Positions 42,488 through 51,094 of a stretch of DNA of 64,000 nt are shown piece by piece. The stretch's first letter is position 1. Every line of letters starts with the position of its first letter. Location: positions 1,178,001 through 1,242,000 of the forward strand of contig JANHCV010000009.1 of NCBI GenBank assembly GCA_025594325.1. Reading direction: 5' to 3'. Origin of the DNA: Blastocladiella emersonii ATCC 22665. Its lineage: Eukaryota; Blastocladiomycota; Blastocladiomycetes; Blastocladiales; Blastocladiaceae. The translations under genes and the position numbers were made by a program. Under the pieces are notes generated by a model. That model worked only from the letters and a program-made list of their open reading frames with translations, had not been told where the DNA came from and made no database searches.

Positions 42488-44427
42488 AGCAGGGTCCAGT
42501 AGCTTTGAATGATGACCTGGCAGTTGTTGGCAATTGCGACCAATGGGATCCAGATGAAAGAGTAGCTCTTGGCCGCGTCAAGGTACTCAATGCTCGAGAA
42601 CTGAAGGAACTGGACGTTGCCTTCAGCGCGGCACCCAGTGACAAGCGACACTGCAATCATGTCCGTCATATTGTACAGCGCAAAGTTCACAGTGTGGGCT
42701 CCAGGGAGCGCGCCGTTTGCGTAGTAGCCCTTTGCATGGACGAGGTAGTAGCCACTGACAGGGGGTTTGACACATCCATTGATCACAGACGTGAACGCGC
42801 CTGCCGTGGACTGGAACGCAAAGGTGGCCGGGCCCGTCAATGCTGTGCCGCCAATGATCTTGCTGCCCGTGGTCACTCCGTTTGTAGAGCGGTGCTTGGC
42901 CTGAGCGACATACCAGGTCATGCCAGACTGCAAGTCAACGTACGCCTTGTTTGCCGCGTCGGTGCCTGCCACTGGAGTGAGGTCAAGGGTGAGCTGCCCT
43001 GTGAAGCGACCAGTGCCATTGACGCGGAGCTTTTCTGTGCCAAGCGTCGCCGAGCCCACAACCACGTTGCCGCCACCTGCCACAAGGGAGACCCCACCCG
43101 TGGTTGCAGACGCAATCTCAATGTTACCCGCCGCTGTGCATGCCAGGTTGCTTCGCAGTACGCCTGCCTGCTTAAAGTCGACGTACGTCAATGTATTGGC
43201 AGCCAAGTCAAAGACAAGGTTTGCGCTTGTGGCATTCTGGACCAGGACGTTGGGCACAGTCAGTTGCTTGCCAACTCCAAGACCACCAGCAATGGTGACT
43301 GCTCCAGTGCTTGATGTCAAACTGTCCGTCGTACTTGCAAAGGCAAAGGCAGCGCCAAGCCCAAGGGTGGACTGGGGGAGCGTGCCAGCGACCGAGGCTG
43401 CGCTCACCGCTGTGACCTTGGCCGAGACGTCGGGGAGTTGTGCCAGGTCAATGGTCCCTGCGAGCTTGGCTGAGTCAATGCCGGATGCCAGCTTGGCGTT
43501 GGTCAGGGTCCCGTCTGCAATGCGGGCAGGGTCAAGGATCCCAGTGAGCTTGACTGCTGACACGTCTGTAACCTTGGCGTCCGTGACTGCACCTGCTGCC
43601 AGGTGGGAAGATCCAATGGACCCGACGTTGAGCTTGGCCCCGTCAATGCCAGTTGCCAGCTTGGCGTTGGTCACGGCCGCGTCTGCCAGGACCGAGGTGC
43701 CAACTGTGCCCGCTGCCAGCTTGGACCCGTCGATGCCAGCTGCCAGTTTGGCGTTCGATACGGCACCGTCTGCCAGGGCTCCCGTCCCAATAGTCCCTGC
43801 AACGAGCTTGGACCCAGACACGGACGCGACCTTGGCATCTGTGACTGCCAGGTCAATGAGAGCCGCCGTGCCGACTGTGCCTGCCACAAGCTTGGACCCA
43901 GACACGGACGCGACCTTGGCATCAGTCACTGAGCCGTCTGCCAGGACTGAGGTCCCAACTGTGCCTGCCACGAGCTTGGACCCGGACACGGACGCAACCT
44001 TGGCATCTGTCACTGAGCCGTCTGCCAGGACCGAGGTTCCAACGGCTGGGAGGTTGGACGCACTGAGCACGCCCACGACCTTGGACGCAGACACAGTGTC
44101 CAGCTGAGCATCGACGAGCTTGCCTGTGACCTGCCCTGCTGTAATCGTGGCGACCTTGTTGGCCGTGACGCTGGCTGGGAGCAGCTGTACCGTGCCAACC
44201 GACTTGACATAGAGCCCAGCTGCGCCCACGCCAAGGGTCTGGTTGTCGACCTTGGTCGAGACAGTGGTCCCTGAGACTGCCACGCCAGGGCCAGCAACAG
44301 GTGCGCCAACCGTGGCGTACACGGCACTGATGGCCGCGTCAACGTAGGCCTTGGACACGTCCGGGACCCCCGTGGTAGACACGGTCGGAGACGCAGTACT
44401 TGAGACGTTAAAGATATTCTTGACCAT
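42484..44427 (-). CDS. PLV1 tail-fibre-like protein with C1q-like end
   Basis: 647 residues from the ATG at 44427 (MVKNIFNVSSTASP). The central ~250 residues are about ten repeats of the form VGTSVLADGSVTDAKVAS.SGSKLVAGT, resembling phage tail-fibre repeats and likely forming a trimeric shaft. An AAVNKAYVDLQSG-like segment (TDAANKAYVDLQSG) follows. The C-terminal ~130 residues (PPVSGYYLVHAKGYY..., ending IIQSYWTLL) look like a C1q/TNF-type jelly-roll head. The predicted role is receptor or surface binding at the capsid vertex. It overlaps the integrase end by four bases tail to tail and diverges from the next gene with only 20 bp between start codons. The frame is intact. Confidence 0.8.
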   Translation of the reverse strand: MVKNIFNVSSTASPTVSTTGVPDVSKAYVDAAISAVYATVGAPVAGPGVAVSGTTVSTKVDNQTLGVGAAGLYVKSVGTVQLLPASVTANKVATITAGQVTGKLVDAQLDTVSASKVVGVLSASNLPAVGTSVLADGSVTDAKVASVSGSKLVAGTVGTSVLADGSVTDAKVASVSGSKLVAGTVGTAALIDLAVTDAKVASVSGSKLVAGTIGTGALADGAVSNAKLAAGIDGSKLAAGTVGTSVLADAAVTNAKLATGIDGAKLNVGSIGSSHLAAGAVTDAKVTDVSAVKLTGILDPARIADGTLTNAKLASGIDSAKLAGTIDLAQLPDVSAKVTAVSAASVAGTLPQSTLGLGAAFAFASTTDSLTSSTGAVTIAGGLGVGKQLTVPNVLVQNATSANLVFDLAANTLTYVDFKQAGVLRSNLACTAAGNIEIASATTGGVSLVAGGGNVVVGSATLGTEKLRVNGTGRFTGQLTLDLTPVAGTDAANKAYVDLQSGMTWYVAQAKHRSTNGVTTGSKIIGGTALTGPATFAFQSTAGAFTSVINGCVKPPVSGYYLVHAKGYYANGALPGAHTVNFALYNMTDMIAVSLVTGCRAEGNVQFLQFSSIEYLDAAKSYSFIWIPLVAIANNCQVIIQSYWTLL

Positions 44428-44447
44428 GTTTAACCTTAAGCAACAGA

Positions 44448-44699
44448 ATGATTTCCAGCGACCATGACCTGAGCCTGGACAAGTGGCGGGAGCACCTCGC
44501 CGGGACCATGCCCGTTCCAAGCAGCTGGTACAACAAGAGCGACAAGGACAAGGCCAAGTGGCTACGGAAGCGCGACTGCAAGGCCAACCGGTACACGCAC
44601 GTCGACAACGAGGCAGCGCGGGCCGAACGGGTCAAGATCCGGATCTACAAGGCACTCAACGCCAAGCGCCGGGACCAGGGGGCAAATAGCACCGTCTGA
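44448..44699 (+). CDS. Small basic protein, PLV1
   Basis: 83 residues, Lys/Arg-rich (KDKAKWLRKRDCKANR, KIRIYKALNAKRRD), no known domain. It starts 20 bp from the divergent fibre start, so both would share one compact promoter. A DNA-binding or core protein is possible, but nothing proves it. Confidence 0.5.
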   Translation: MISSDHDLSLDKWREHLAGTMPVPSSWYNKSDKDKAKWLRKRDCKANRYTHVDNEAARAERVKIRIYKALNAKRRDQGANSTV

Positions 44700-44811
44700 G
44701 GGACAAAAGGCACCTGCCACGGGGAAAAAGGTACGCCCAATGGTGCAAGATGCACGGGGAAAAAGGTACCGACAGGGGGACGCTTTATTTTTGGTCCATA
44801 CAGTAACTATC

Positions 44812-45168
44812 ATGGGCCAAAGAACAGTACCAGATCTACTTGCAAGAGTGACCAATGCAACCAGCGGGCGCATCACGGCCGAGCACCTTGCAGGGCAGAA
44901 GCTCAAGGCAACCATTGATGGCCGCAAGTACACGTTCCCCAATGCCAAAGAGCTCCTTGACGTCTGGGTGCCTTACATCCTTGCCTTTGACTACAAGGTG
45001 ACGCCCGAGAGCTATGCCAACGACTTTGGCTGCAAACAAGGCGACTCGCTGTTCTACCTCAGGCACCAGGACGGCGTCACTAGGTACAAGGTCAAGGACC
45101 TCCAGGAGCACGTCCAAGATACGCTTAAAGCGTGGGAAGAGCACCAGGCAACAGGCAAGGTCACTTGA
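44812..45168 (+). CDS. PLV1 uncharacterised protein, may be 5' part of next gene
   Basis: 118 residues from the ATG at 44812, preceded by TTTATTTTTGG...ATACAGTAACTATC, the common PLV1 leader. No recognised domain (DLLARVTNATSGRITAEHLAG, KVTPESYANDFGCKQGDSLFYL). It ends at TGA 45166-45168, but the same frame continues without a further stop into a Pro-rich stretch and then the next ORF, which lacks its own leader. The two are probably one 571-residue protein interrupted by this TGA. Confidence 0.6.
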   Translation: MGQRTVPDLLARVTNATSGRITAEHLAGQKLKATIDGRKYTFPNAKELLDVWVPYILAFDYKVTPESYANDFGCKQGDSLFYLRHQDGVTRYKVKDLQEHVQDTLKAWEEHQATGKVT

Positions 45169-45222
45169 GTCCCAGTTGCTCCACCAGTGGCAAGCCCCAG
45201 ACCAGAGGCCCCCAAGTTGGCC

Positions 45223-46527
45223 ATGGACAGCAACAGGGGCAGCAGCGAAGAGGAACGCGACGAGCTGGCAGAAGAGATCTCACAAGCCCTGGACGTCATT
45301 GATGAGGACGCTGTACCAGACCACTTGCTCCCTGTGCCCGTCCGGCCAGTCATGCCCAAGCAGTACCCAGTCGAGGCCAGCGACTATGTTGGTCAAGACA
45401 TTGAAGAGTACGGCGCCATGATCCCTGGCCAGTACCTGATCCAGAATGACAATGACGGTGGCAACGACTCGCCCCCAAGGCTTGACAACGGCACCCGCAA
45501 CCTCGTGGTCATGCCACCAAGCTACGGCCCGGACGTGGCACAGCGGCAAGGCGTGTACAACGAGGGTCACGTCCACCCAGCCATGGACGAGGCACGCATG
45601 ATCGAGGGCTCCAAGGACTTGCAGGTCTACAACCCCGAGCGGGCGCTGACAACCACGGACAACATGGAGGTCGACGTTGTCCAGAACTTTCAACAGTTTA
45701 ACCAGTTTGTGTACAACAGCTCCACGCAGCAGAACACGCAGAACGTCAACATGCGGCAGTTCATCACCCAGTACAAGAACAACTACTACGAGCAGAACGT
45801 GGACATGCGACAGCAAATCCTGGTCCAGTACAACAATGACCCGAACGTCATGGCTGCGCTCAAGCTCATTGCCTCGCAGTTTGCCGGGTCCCAGGTCATG
45901 CAGTACCAGGCGTACCAGGCGCTCATCAAGCAGTCGGTGGCCGCTCAGGGACTGGCCATGGACGCATTTGCCAACCTCGCGTCCGGGATTGTGGACACGC
46001 TCCGAGCCAAACGCAACGACTTTGTCCGCCAGATTGACGCTGGCAACTGCGCGCTTGTGTCTGAGATTGCCACGGGCATGTCCTCGGCTCTCAGCAACCA
46101 GCAGGTGCTCATGAACCAACTTGCAAGCGGCGTCCAGGGCGCGATCCAAGGGCAGACCCAGAGCAACAAGGCCATGACCAAGACGCTCCAAGACCTTGGG
46201 TCCAAGCTGGACACGATCCCTGCACCCCAAGTCATTGTCCAGCCTGCCGACACAAGCGGCCTCAAGGCCATGATCAGGGAGCTGGCCGCGCAAAACAATT
46301 CTGGCGGTAGTTCTAAGAAGACCGACATGCTCCTCGAACAGATCCTCAAGCAACTGGGCTACAGGAAGCCAACTGACGCGAAGCTGTTCACAGACAAGCG
46401 GGCAGCGGGTAGCGGGCTGACAGCGCCCAAGATCCAGCGTCACCAGAAGATCCCTGAGCGGCCTGTCAAGCAGGTCCGCGAGACCCCAAGGCGCAGCGGC
46501 ATTGTGCTTGACCTCGGCTGGGACTGA
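45223..46527 (+). CDS. PLV1 uncharacterised structural-type protein
   Basis: 434 residues from the first internal ATG (45223), or the 3' part of a longer gene starting at 44812 (same frame, one TGA between). The N-terminal third is acidic/Pro-rich. The middle is Asn/Gln-rich (VDVVQNFQQFNQFVYNSS, MRQFITQYKNNYYEQ). The rest is strongly helical (GLAMDAFANLASGIVDTLRAKR, VLMNQLASGVQGAIQGQTQSN) with a basic tail. No homology is recognised. Its place directly before the packaging ATPase suggests a virion or morphogenesis protein. Ends with TGA 46525-46527, which is followed by the leader of the ATPase. Confidence 0.6.
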   Translation: MDSNRGSSEEERDELAEEISQALDVIDEDAVPDHLLPVPVRPVMPKQYPVEASDYVGQDIEEYGAMIPGQYLIQNDNDGGNDSPPRLDNGTRNLVVMPPSYGPDVAQRQGVYNEGHVHPAMDEARMIEGSKDLQVYNPERALTTTDNMEVDVVQNFQQFNQFVYNSSTQQNTQNVNMRQFITQYKNNYYEQNVDMRQQILVQYNNDPNVMAALKLIASQFAGSQVMQYQAYQALIKQSVAAQGLAMDAFANLASGIVDTLRAKRNDFVRQIDAGNCALVSEIATGMSSALSNQQVLMNQLASGVQGAIQGQTQSNKAMTKTLQDLGSKLDTIPAPQVIVQPADTSGLKAMIRELAAQNNSGGSSKKTDMLLEQILKQLGYRKPTDAKLFTDKRAAGSGLTAPKIQRHQKIPERPVKQVRETPRRSGIVLDLGWD

Positions 46528-46531
46528 CGCC

Positions 46532-46553
46532 CTTTTTTGTTGGCAGTCTTTAA
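46532..46553 (+). promoter_or_regulatory. T-tract/CAGT/TTTAAATG leader of ATPase
   Basis: CTTTTTTGTTGGCAGTCTTT then AA directly before ATG 46554. The TTTAAATG end resembles late promoters of large DNA viruses. Confidence 0.5.
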
Positions 46554-47351
46554 ATGTACGACATTGTTGCCATTGACAACGGCTTTACACGCAACGACAA
46601 CGGCGAACCGCTGCCAATCCCCAAGCACCCGTTCACCATGAACGTCATTGGTGCCAAGGGTCAGGGCAAGTCGACGCTGATCGCAAACATGGTCTGCTTC
46701 CCACACTTTTACAAGGGCCAGTTTGACAACGTCTGGGTCTTTAACCCGACGTTCCACGCCGACAACGAGTACGAGTACATTGCCAGTCAACCAATCCTGT
46801 GACCGCCCAAGAAGGAGCGCAACGTGCTGGACCCCCAGGAGCGCGACCCGGACCGGCTCAAGATCAAGCCAGGGTGCATTGTCACGGACCCCGAGCAGTT
46901 CATCCCAACCCTGCTCAAGATGCGCCAGGACCTGACCAAGACATTTGAAGAGTCTGGCAAGAAGGCGCTCCAGGACCAGCTGCTGATCATCGACAACGTG
47001 CTTGGGCTCAAGCTGCTGAGCCACAGAACGCTGACCAACTTTCTGTGCAACTCGCGGCACTTGAAGATCAGCTGCATCATTGGCGTCCAGCAGTGGTGTG
47101 CCCTGCCCAAGACTCTGCGCATCAATTGCAGCTACAGCGTCGTCTACCCAATCTATGACAAGACCAAGGTCCAGACGCTGCACAAGGAGATTGGGTCGCA
47201 GTTCGACCTCAAGGAGTTTGAGGCCATCATTGAACAGCTCTTTGACACGCATACTGGCAACACAAAGCGACGCTTCCTGGGCGTCAACAACCAGAACCCG
47301 CCCAAGTACCGGCTCGTAGACAGCTTCAGCAAGTGGATTGTCAAGGGATAG
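46554..47351 (+). CDS. PLV1 A32-type packaging ATPase with one in-frame TGA
   Basis: 265 sense codons plus an internal TGA at 46800-46802; the frame goes on in register to TAG at 47349-47351. FtsK/HerA-type DNA-packaging ATPase of polintons and related viruses: Walker A GAKGQGKST near residue 36, VWVFNP strand, Walker B-like LLIIDN, and the sensor-like strand CIIGVQQW. The second acidic residue after the Walker B Asp is Asn here, a departure from the usual D-D/E pair. It would pump the genome into the capsid. The TGA falls in a variable loop (after ASQPIL, before PPKKERN). Confidence 0.85.
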
Positions 47352-47360
47352 ACCGCCAAC

Positions 47361-47390
47361 TTTTTTTGTTGCAGTGTTCTAAACTAAACC
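47361..47390 (+). promoter_or_regulatory. T7/CAGT leader of capsid gene
   Basis: TTTTTTTGTTGCAGTGTTCT, then AAACTAAACC before the ATG at 47391: the strongest form of the shared PLV1 leader. Confidence 0.5.
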
Positions 47391-48611
47391 ATGTCCAGTA
47401 CCAACGCCCAGTTCTCGCAGGTCCTGTCCAAGACTCTCCCTCCCGAGATGTCATTCAACCTGCCCAAGGAGTCCGTCTATGCCGAGCGCCAGACCGTCCA
47501 GTTCACGGCTCAGGGCGGCCCTGAGTTTGCTCCTGGCAACAGCATAAGCGTCCTGCTCCCGCCGCGCGACGACATGATGGACACGCACTGTACTTTCCTG
47601 CAGTTCTCGGCCAAGACCACAGACGCCAACGTCGCTTTTTGCAATGGTATCTTCAGCGTCATTGACCGTGTCCGCATCTACAGCGCGTCTGGTGCCCTAC
47701 TCGAAGAGCTCCCGTACTACAACCTGCATCAGCGCATTGAGGCCGACGTGACGGTCCCCCAGTACCTCAAGGACTCGTGTCTTGGCGTGGCACAGGGCTA
47801 CTTTGCGTCTGGCGCTGACAAGTTTGCCGTCTCGTCTGGGCTGCACCGGTACATGCTGCCCATCAAGTCCGCCCTGCTGGCGAACCAGAAGCACCTCCCA
47901 ATGAAGTACATGGGCGGCATCCGCGTTGAGTTCACCCTTGCACCTGGCAGCGACGCCTGCGTGGTCAAGAACAATGCAATCCCGGGCTACACAGTCAAGG
48001 ACGTCTGCATTGTCTCGGACCTGATCAAGCTCAACGACCAGCAGATCGCGGTCATGGACGCGGCCTTCAAGAAGCAGGGCCTCAAGCTCTTTGGCACGAC
48101 CTACAACCACCACTTCCTGAACTACTCAGTGCCCAACTCGACGCTCAACATCTCGGACCGCTCGGCCTCACAGAAAGACATCCTGCTGTCGTTCCGCAAC
48201 AATGCCGTGCTCAACGACAATGCCAAGGACTCGTTCCTTTGTGCCAAGACCATTACATCGTACCAGTTCAGCGTGGCCGGCCAACTCTTCCCTCAGTGAC
48301 CCATCCGCTGTGACGACTATGCGTCCGAGGCGTTTGTTGAGCTGACCAATGCCTTCCATGGCCACGTCATTGGCGCTGGCCTCACAGTTGACAAGTTCAA
48401 CGCGCCGGCCGAGGGTACCTTTGTTGTCGGCCGTGACCTTGAGTCAAGTCGCACCGTGGTCAGCGGCGACAAGTCTTGCAAGAGCCAGGCCGTGGACATG
48501 CAGGTGATCCTGACTTCAAGCGTGGCCCCGAACCAGCGCGTGGACGCCTTCATTGGCATCGACGTGGTCTACGAGTTCCTGCCAACCGGCGAGATCAACA
48601 TCTACAAGTAA
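47391..48611 (+). CDS. PLV1 double-jelly-roll major capsid protein with in-frame TGA
   Basis: 405 sense codons plus an internal TGA at 48297-48299; the frame resumes in register and ends with TAA at 48609-48611 (GEINIYK). Polinton-type major capsid marks are an N-terminal LPKESVYAERQTVQF, the strand pattern FAPGNSISVLLPP, CNGIFSVIDRVRIYSASGALLEELPYYN, KYMGGIRVEFTLAP, and a second-roll end AFIGIDVVYEFLP. It would form the hexons of an icosahedral particle. The stop lies in the second jelly roll, so the truncated product would not be expected to assemble. Assignment comes from gene order plus strand pattern; a structural prediction would settle it. Confidence 0.8.
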
Positions 48612-48620
48612 CGGCCCTGT

Positions 48621-48653
48621 CCTTTCTTTTCTTGCGTAGAGTTAAACCCCGCC
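48621..48653 (+). promoter_or_regulatory. T-rich/TAG/TTAAAC leader
   Basis: CCTTTCTTTTCTTGCGTAGA then GTTAAACCCCGCC before ATG 48654; here TAG replaces CAG. Confidence 0.4.
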
Positions 48654-48920
48654 ATGATCTTCCGTAACCTCTGGACCAACTTTAGCAATGTGCTCGGCCA
48701 GGTTGGGTCCTTTGTCAACAAACACATGCCAACCGTCCTCAAAGGCGTCAAGACCGTGTCCAAGTTCTTTGAGCGGTCGCACAACCCCGCCGTGAGCTCC
48801 ATTGCGCAGATGGTGACCAAGGGCGCGGACCTTGCCCAAGACATTCACACCTGGTACAACCAACCAACAAGCGAGATCTTTGAGGCAGACGCTGACGACA
48901 CGGGGACAGCTGTACAATAA
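48654..48920 (+). CDS. Small amphipathic protein, PLV1
   Basis: 88 residues between the capsid and penton-like genes. It is helix-prone with hydrophobic and Lys faces (FVNKHMPTVLKGVKTVSKFF) and an acidic end. It might be a cement or membrane-active minor virion protein, judged by position and composition only. Intact, ends TAA. Confidence 0.6.
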   Translation: MIFRNLWTNFSNVLGQVGSFVNKHMPTVLKGVKTVSKFFERSHNPAVSSIAQMVTKGADLAQDIHTWYNQPTSEIFEADADDTGTAVQ

Positions 48921-48938
48921 ATTGTTGTCTTTGTTTAA
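48921..48938 (+). promoter_or_regulatory. TTGTTG/TTTAAATG leader of penton-like gene
   Basis: ATTGTTGTCTTTGTTTAA immediately before ATG 48939. Confidence 0.45.
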
Positions 48939-49670
48939 ATGTCCGAGTACAAGACGCTGACCATCTGCAGCCGTGACCTCAAGAACGGCATCCTGTACCT
49001 ACCACAACCCCTGTCCGTGCGCGGCGTCAAGGTCAACTCGGCGTACCTCTGCAACAGCTGGCACAAGGCCAACAAAGTGTACCTGACCCAGAGCCGTGGC
49101 GCGCTGACGTTCCCGGGCACCATCACCGTCCCTGATGGCAACTACACGGTCGAGACGTTCACGGCCACGCTCAAGAGCCTGCTCAACAACGCGCCCTCAG
49201 CGTACCTCTGGCAGGGCACATGGGACGTCCAGGTTGACTCGACTACCCAGAAGATGCGCCTGGCCAACGACACGGTTGACTTTACAATTGGAACAGGGAC
49301 GGCGTCGCTGAACGTCCACATGGGCTTTGTTGGAGCGTATGGCTACAGCAAGGTCCAGTACGCGTCGGCGCTGGTCAACATCTCGCCCATCAACCTGCTT
49401 CACGTCTACTCGCGCAACCTTGGCACCCGGCTTGCGGACAACATGTACAGCGCGTACCCACAAGACAACGGCGTACTTTGTAGCATCCACGTCACGCAAC
49501 CCTTTGGCAGCTGGTTTGAGCATCGACCACACATGGGTGACTACTTTCGCTTTGACGCGCAGGGACAGGCCCAGCAGATTGACTGTATTGACATTGACGT
49601 GGTAGACAAGAACCTGCGCTCTGTCAACTTTCTCGGCCAACCCTTCTACGTCGAGCTCGCGTTCATCTGA
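48939..49670 (+). CDS. PLV1 penton-like minor capsid protein
   Basis: 243 residues. Position after the major capsid gene, length and beta-rich sequence (LTICSRDLKNGILYLPQPLSV, LTFPGTITVPDGNYTVETFT, end QPFYVELAFI) fit the single-jelly-roll minor capsid (penton) protein of polinton-like viruses. NYTVETFTATLKSLLNNA is the typical 'prediction of node-like loading' segment before the strands. It would occupy the fivefold vertices where the fibre attaches. Intact, with a natural TGA stop directly after the expected C-terminus. Confidence 0.75.
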   Translation: MSEYKTLTICSRDLKNGILYLPQPLSVRGVKVNSAYLCNSWHKANKVYLTQSRGALTFPGTITVPDGNYTVETFTATLKSLLNNAPSAYLWQGTWDVQVDSTTQKMRLANDTVDFTIGTGTASLNVHMGFVGAYGYSKVQYASALVNISPINLLHVYSRNLGTRLADNMYSAYPQDNGVLCSIHVTQPFGSWFEHRPHMGDYFRFDAQGQAQQIDCIDIDVVDKNLRSVNFLGQPFYVELAFI

Positions 49671-49701
49671 CGTTGACTTTAATTGTTGTCGTACTGTAAA
49701 C

Positions 49702-49797
49702 ATGATCCTCGAGACGCTCCTTGTTGCAACCAACGCCCTGATCCTCGTAGCCAACCTGGCCATTGTTGGGTACAAAGCAAAGTATTCCGCGCCGTAG
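49702..49797 (+). CDS. 31-residue single-span membrane peptide, PLV1
   Basis: MILETLLVATNALILVANLA and a short Lys-containing tail: one hydrophobic helix. The leader TTTAATTGTTG...CTGTAAAC precedes the ATG as in the other genes, which is the main reason to accept so short an ORF. Confidence 0.5.
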   Translation: MILETLLVATNALILVANLAIVGYKAKYSAP

Positions 49798-49856
49798 AGT
49801 AAGCAAAAACATGTGCTTTAAATTCTTTCTTCAAAGGCATAGTAAGACACAGGACA

Positions 49857-50012
49857 ATGAATACTGGCTCTACTGCATCAACGCCCCGCGCACCTTCCAC
49901 GAGCATCCCTTGGACTGGCCGTCCGGGCCCCCAGTCAACAGCCAACTACACGGCCATCCACAACGTGGCCCTGCCAGGTGCCAAGGTTGTGTACACTGTC
50001 TGCTTTGAATAG
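49857..50012 (+). CDS. Possible 51-residue small protein, PLV1
   Basis: ATG 49857 to TAG 50012, Pro/Thr/Ser-rich then a beta-like end (NVALPGAKVVYTVCFE). An AGTAAG element lies 16 nt upstream. An overlapping ORF from 49811 is an alternative. Confidence 0.3.
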   Translation: MNTGSTASTPRAPSTSIPWTGRPGPQSTANYTAIHNVALPGAKVVYTVCFE

Positions 50013-50062
50013 ATCCTTCAAGTTAACTTGGTTAGCTACCTTGAAGCCTTTACTGGTCGCTC

Positions 50063-50215
50063 TCAGACTACCCGCCAGTATGTGTACTTGTGCCCACAGC
50101 ACGGGTACACAACTTGGACCCACAGCAGCTCATTGTCATGGACCCAGCTGGGAGCATCATAGTGATCGCATGGCGGCTTGGGCAGGGGGACGATCTCTTT
50201 GATACAGCCTCGCAT
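50063..50215 (-). CDS. Possible Cys/His-rich 50-residue protein, PLV1
   Basis: From the ATG at 50215 (MRGCIKEIVPLPKPPCDHYD) to TGA at 50063. It ends with CCGHKYTYW, so its Cys/His residues could bind zinc. The minus-strand leader TTTAAACTTTGTTGG...CTGTAACT before the ATG fits the element's start pattern. Confidence 0.4.
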   Translation of the reverse strand: MRGCIKEIVPLPKPPCDHYDAPSWVHDNELLWVQVVYPCCGHKYTYWRVV

Positions 50216-50365
50216 AGTTACAGTAGTCCAACAAAGTTTAAATTGACAAACGCATTCAACGCACTTGGCATGACGTAGCAACGGGACACACTACGGCATT
50301 GTGGACCCGACCAGGGCCCCTGCCCACTTTTGAACAGCTCGCCGTAAGCCATGGACCGGGTCGCG

Positions 50366-51089
50366 GCAGCCTGGACCGGGTTGCCTGCCCTTTGAACCGT
50401 TCGCCATAAGCCATGGACCAGGTTCAATGGACCAAGTCGATTGAAATTCGTTCGGGGTAAGCCATGGACTGGGTGGACTGGGTTGAGGGGGTCGATTGAC
50501 GTTTAGGGATTTGAAAGGGGGGGGGGGAAGAGTGGCACTGGAGCGGTCCCTCCCCCCCTTTTCACTACACTGTTACTTTAAAACAACCCGGTCAACCCGG
50601 TCAACCCAGTCCATGGCTTACCCCAAGCGAATTTCATGGACCGGGTTGTCTTTGAACCCGGTCCAGTGAGCTCCAACCCGGTCCAGTTTGGGGCGGCCAT
50701 CGAGAGCCATCTGGGGCTGGTCGCCAACCTGGGTCGCTGCTCGCGTTCTTGGACTGACCGCCGACCTCTGGTGGAATTATTCCGAGAGCCTTCAAGGGCC
50801 TATTGCCGCGACCAAGTCGTGGGCCGGCTCATAGAGTGACTCCGTGGTCGCGTTGCGTTGCACGTCTGGGGCATGTGATCGCCGCTCCCCCCTCCCCCCT
50901 CCCCCCGCCCACCTGCTTCGGCCTTCGGCCTCCGATCCGGGTGGCGAAATCCCTAAGGATATCGCTATATTCATTATGAGTCACTCGGGGTAAGCAATGA
51001 GATATCACGTGGGTTAGCCTGGGTGGATAGAGTCCAGAGGCGAAGTCCCTAAGGGCAGCCGTGTGCCGTATCCCTTAAGGGATACGGCA
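50366..51089 (-). repeat. PLV1 right terminal inverted repeat
   Basis: Reverse complement of 36304-37042. The palindrome tip is at 51065-51088. Six of the mismatches to the left copy are C/T or G/A changes in CpG context (left coordinates 36332, 36532, 36541, 36697, ~36796, 36923). Confidence 0.85.
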
Positions 51090-51094
51090 AGAGA
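51090..51094. other. Right target-site duplication AGAGA
   Basis: Directly after the terminal A of PLV1; pairs with 36299-36303. Confidence 0.8.

Larger units (their letters stand above)
36304..51089. mobile_element. PLV1: complete polinton-like virus/transposon (~14.8 kb)
   Basis: Bounded by ~730-bp inverted repeats and a 5-bp duplication. Gene order from the left: polymerase-like/SF3 helicase (-), 91-bp iterated repeats, tyrosine-recombinase-like gene (+), rve integrase (+), fibre (-), small basic gene, structural-type genes, A32-type ATPase, major capsid protein, small protein, penton-like protein and mini-genes. Capsid, penton, packaging ATPase and integrase together define the polinton/PLV/adintovirus world. 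Absence of a family B polymerase and of a recognisable capsid protease, with a polymerase-like domain fused to an SF3 helicase, points to polinton-like viruses rather than classical Polintons. Codon breaks are given per gene. Confidence 0.88.

Noticed and set aside
42484-44520. Fibre start at the upstream end of the ORF (44520)
   Set aside because: The extension overlaps the divergent basic gene and lacks fibre-like sequence; ATG 44427 follows a GTTAAAC leader.
41597-48299. UGA recoded as an amino acid in PLV1
   Set aside because: The penton-like gene, the 45223 gene and host genes (RPC1, zinc finger) end naturally with TGA, and Trp is written TGG in the element. CpG decay of CGA explains the pattern better.
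36304-51089. Classical Polinton/Maverick with family B DNA polymerase and adenovirus-type protease
   Set aside because: No reading frame shows PolB motifs or a His-Asp/Glu-Cys capsid protease; the replication gene is of the polymerase-like/SF3 type.
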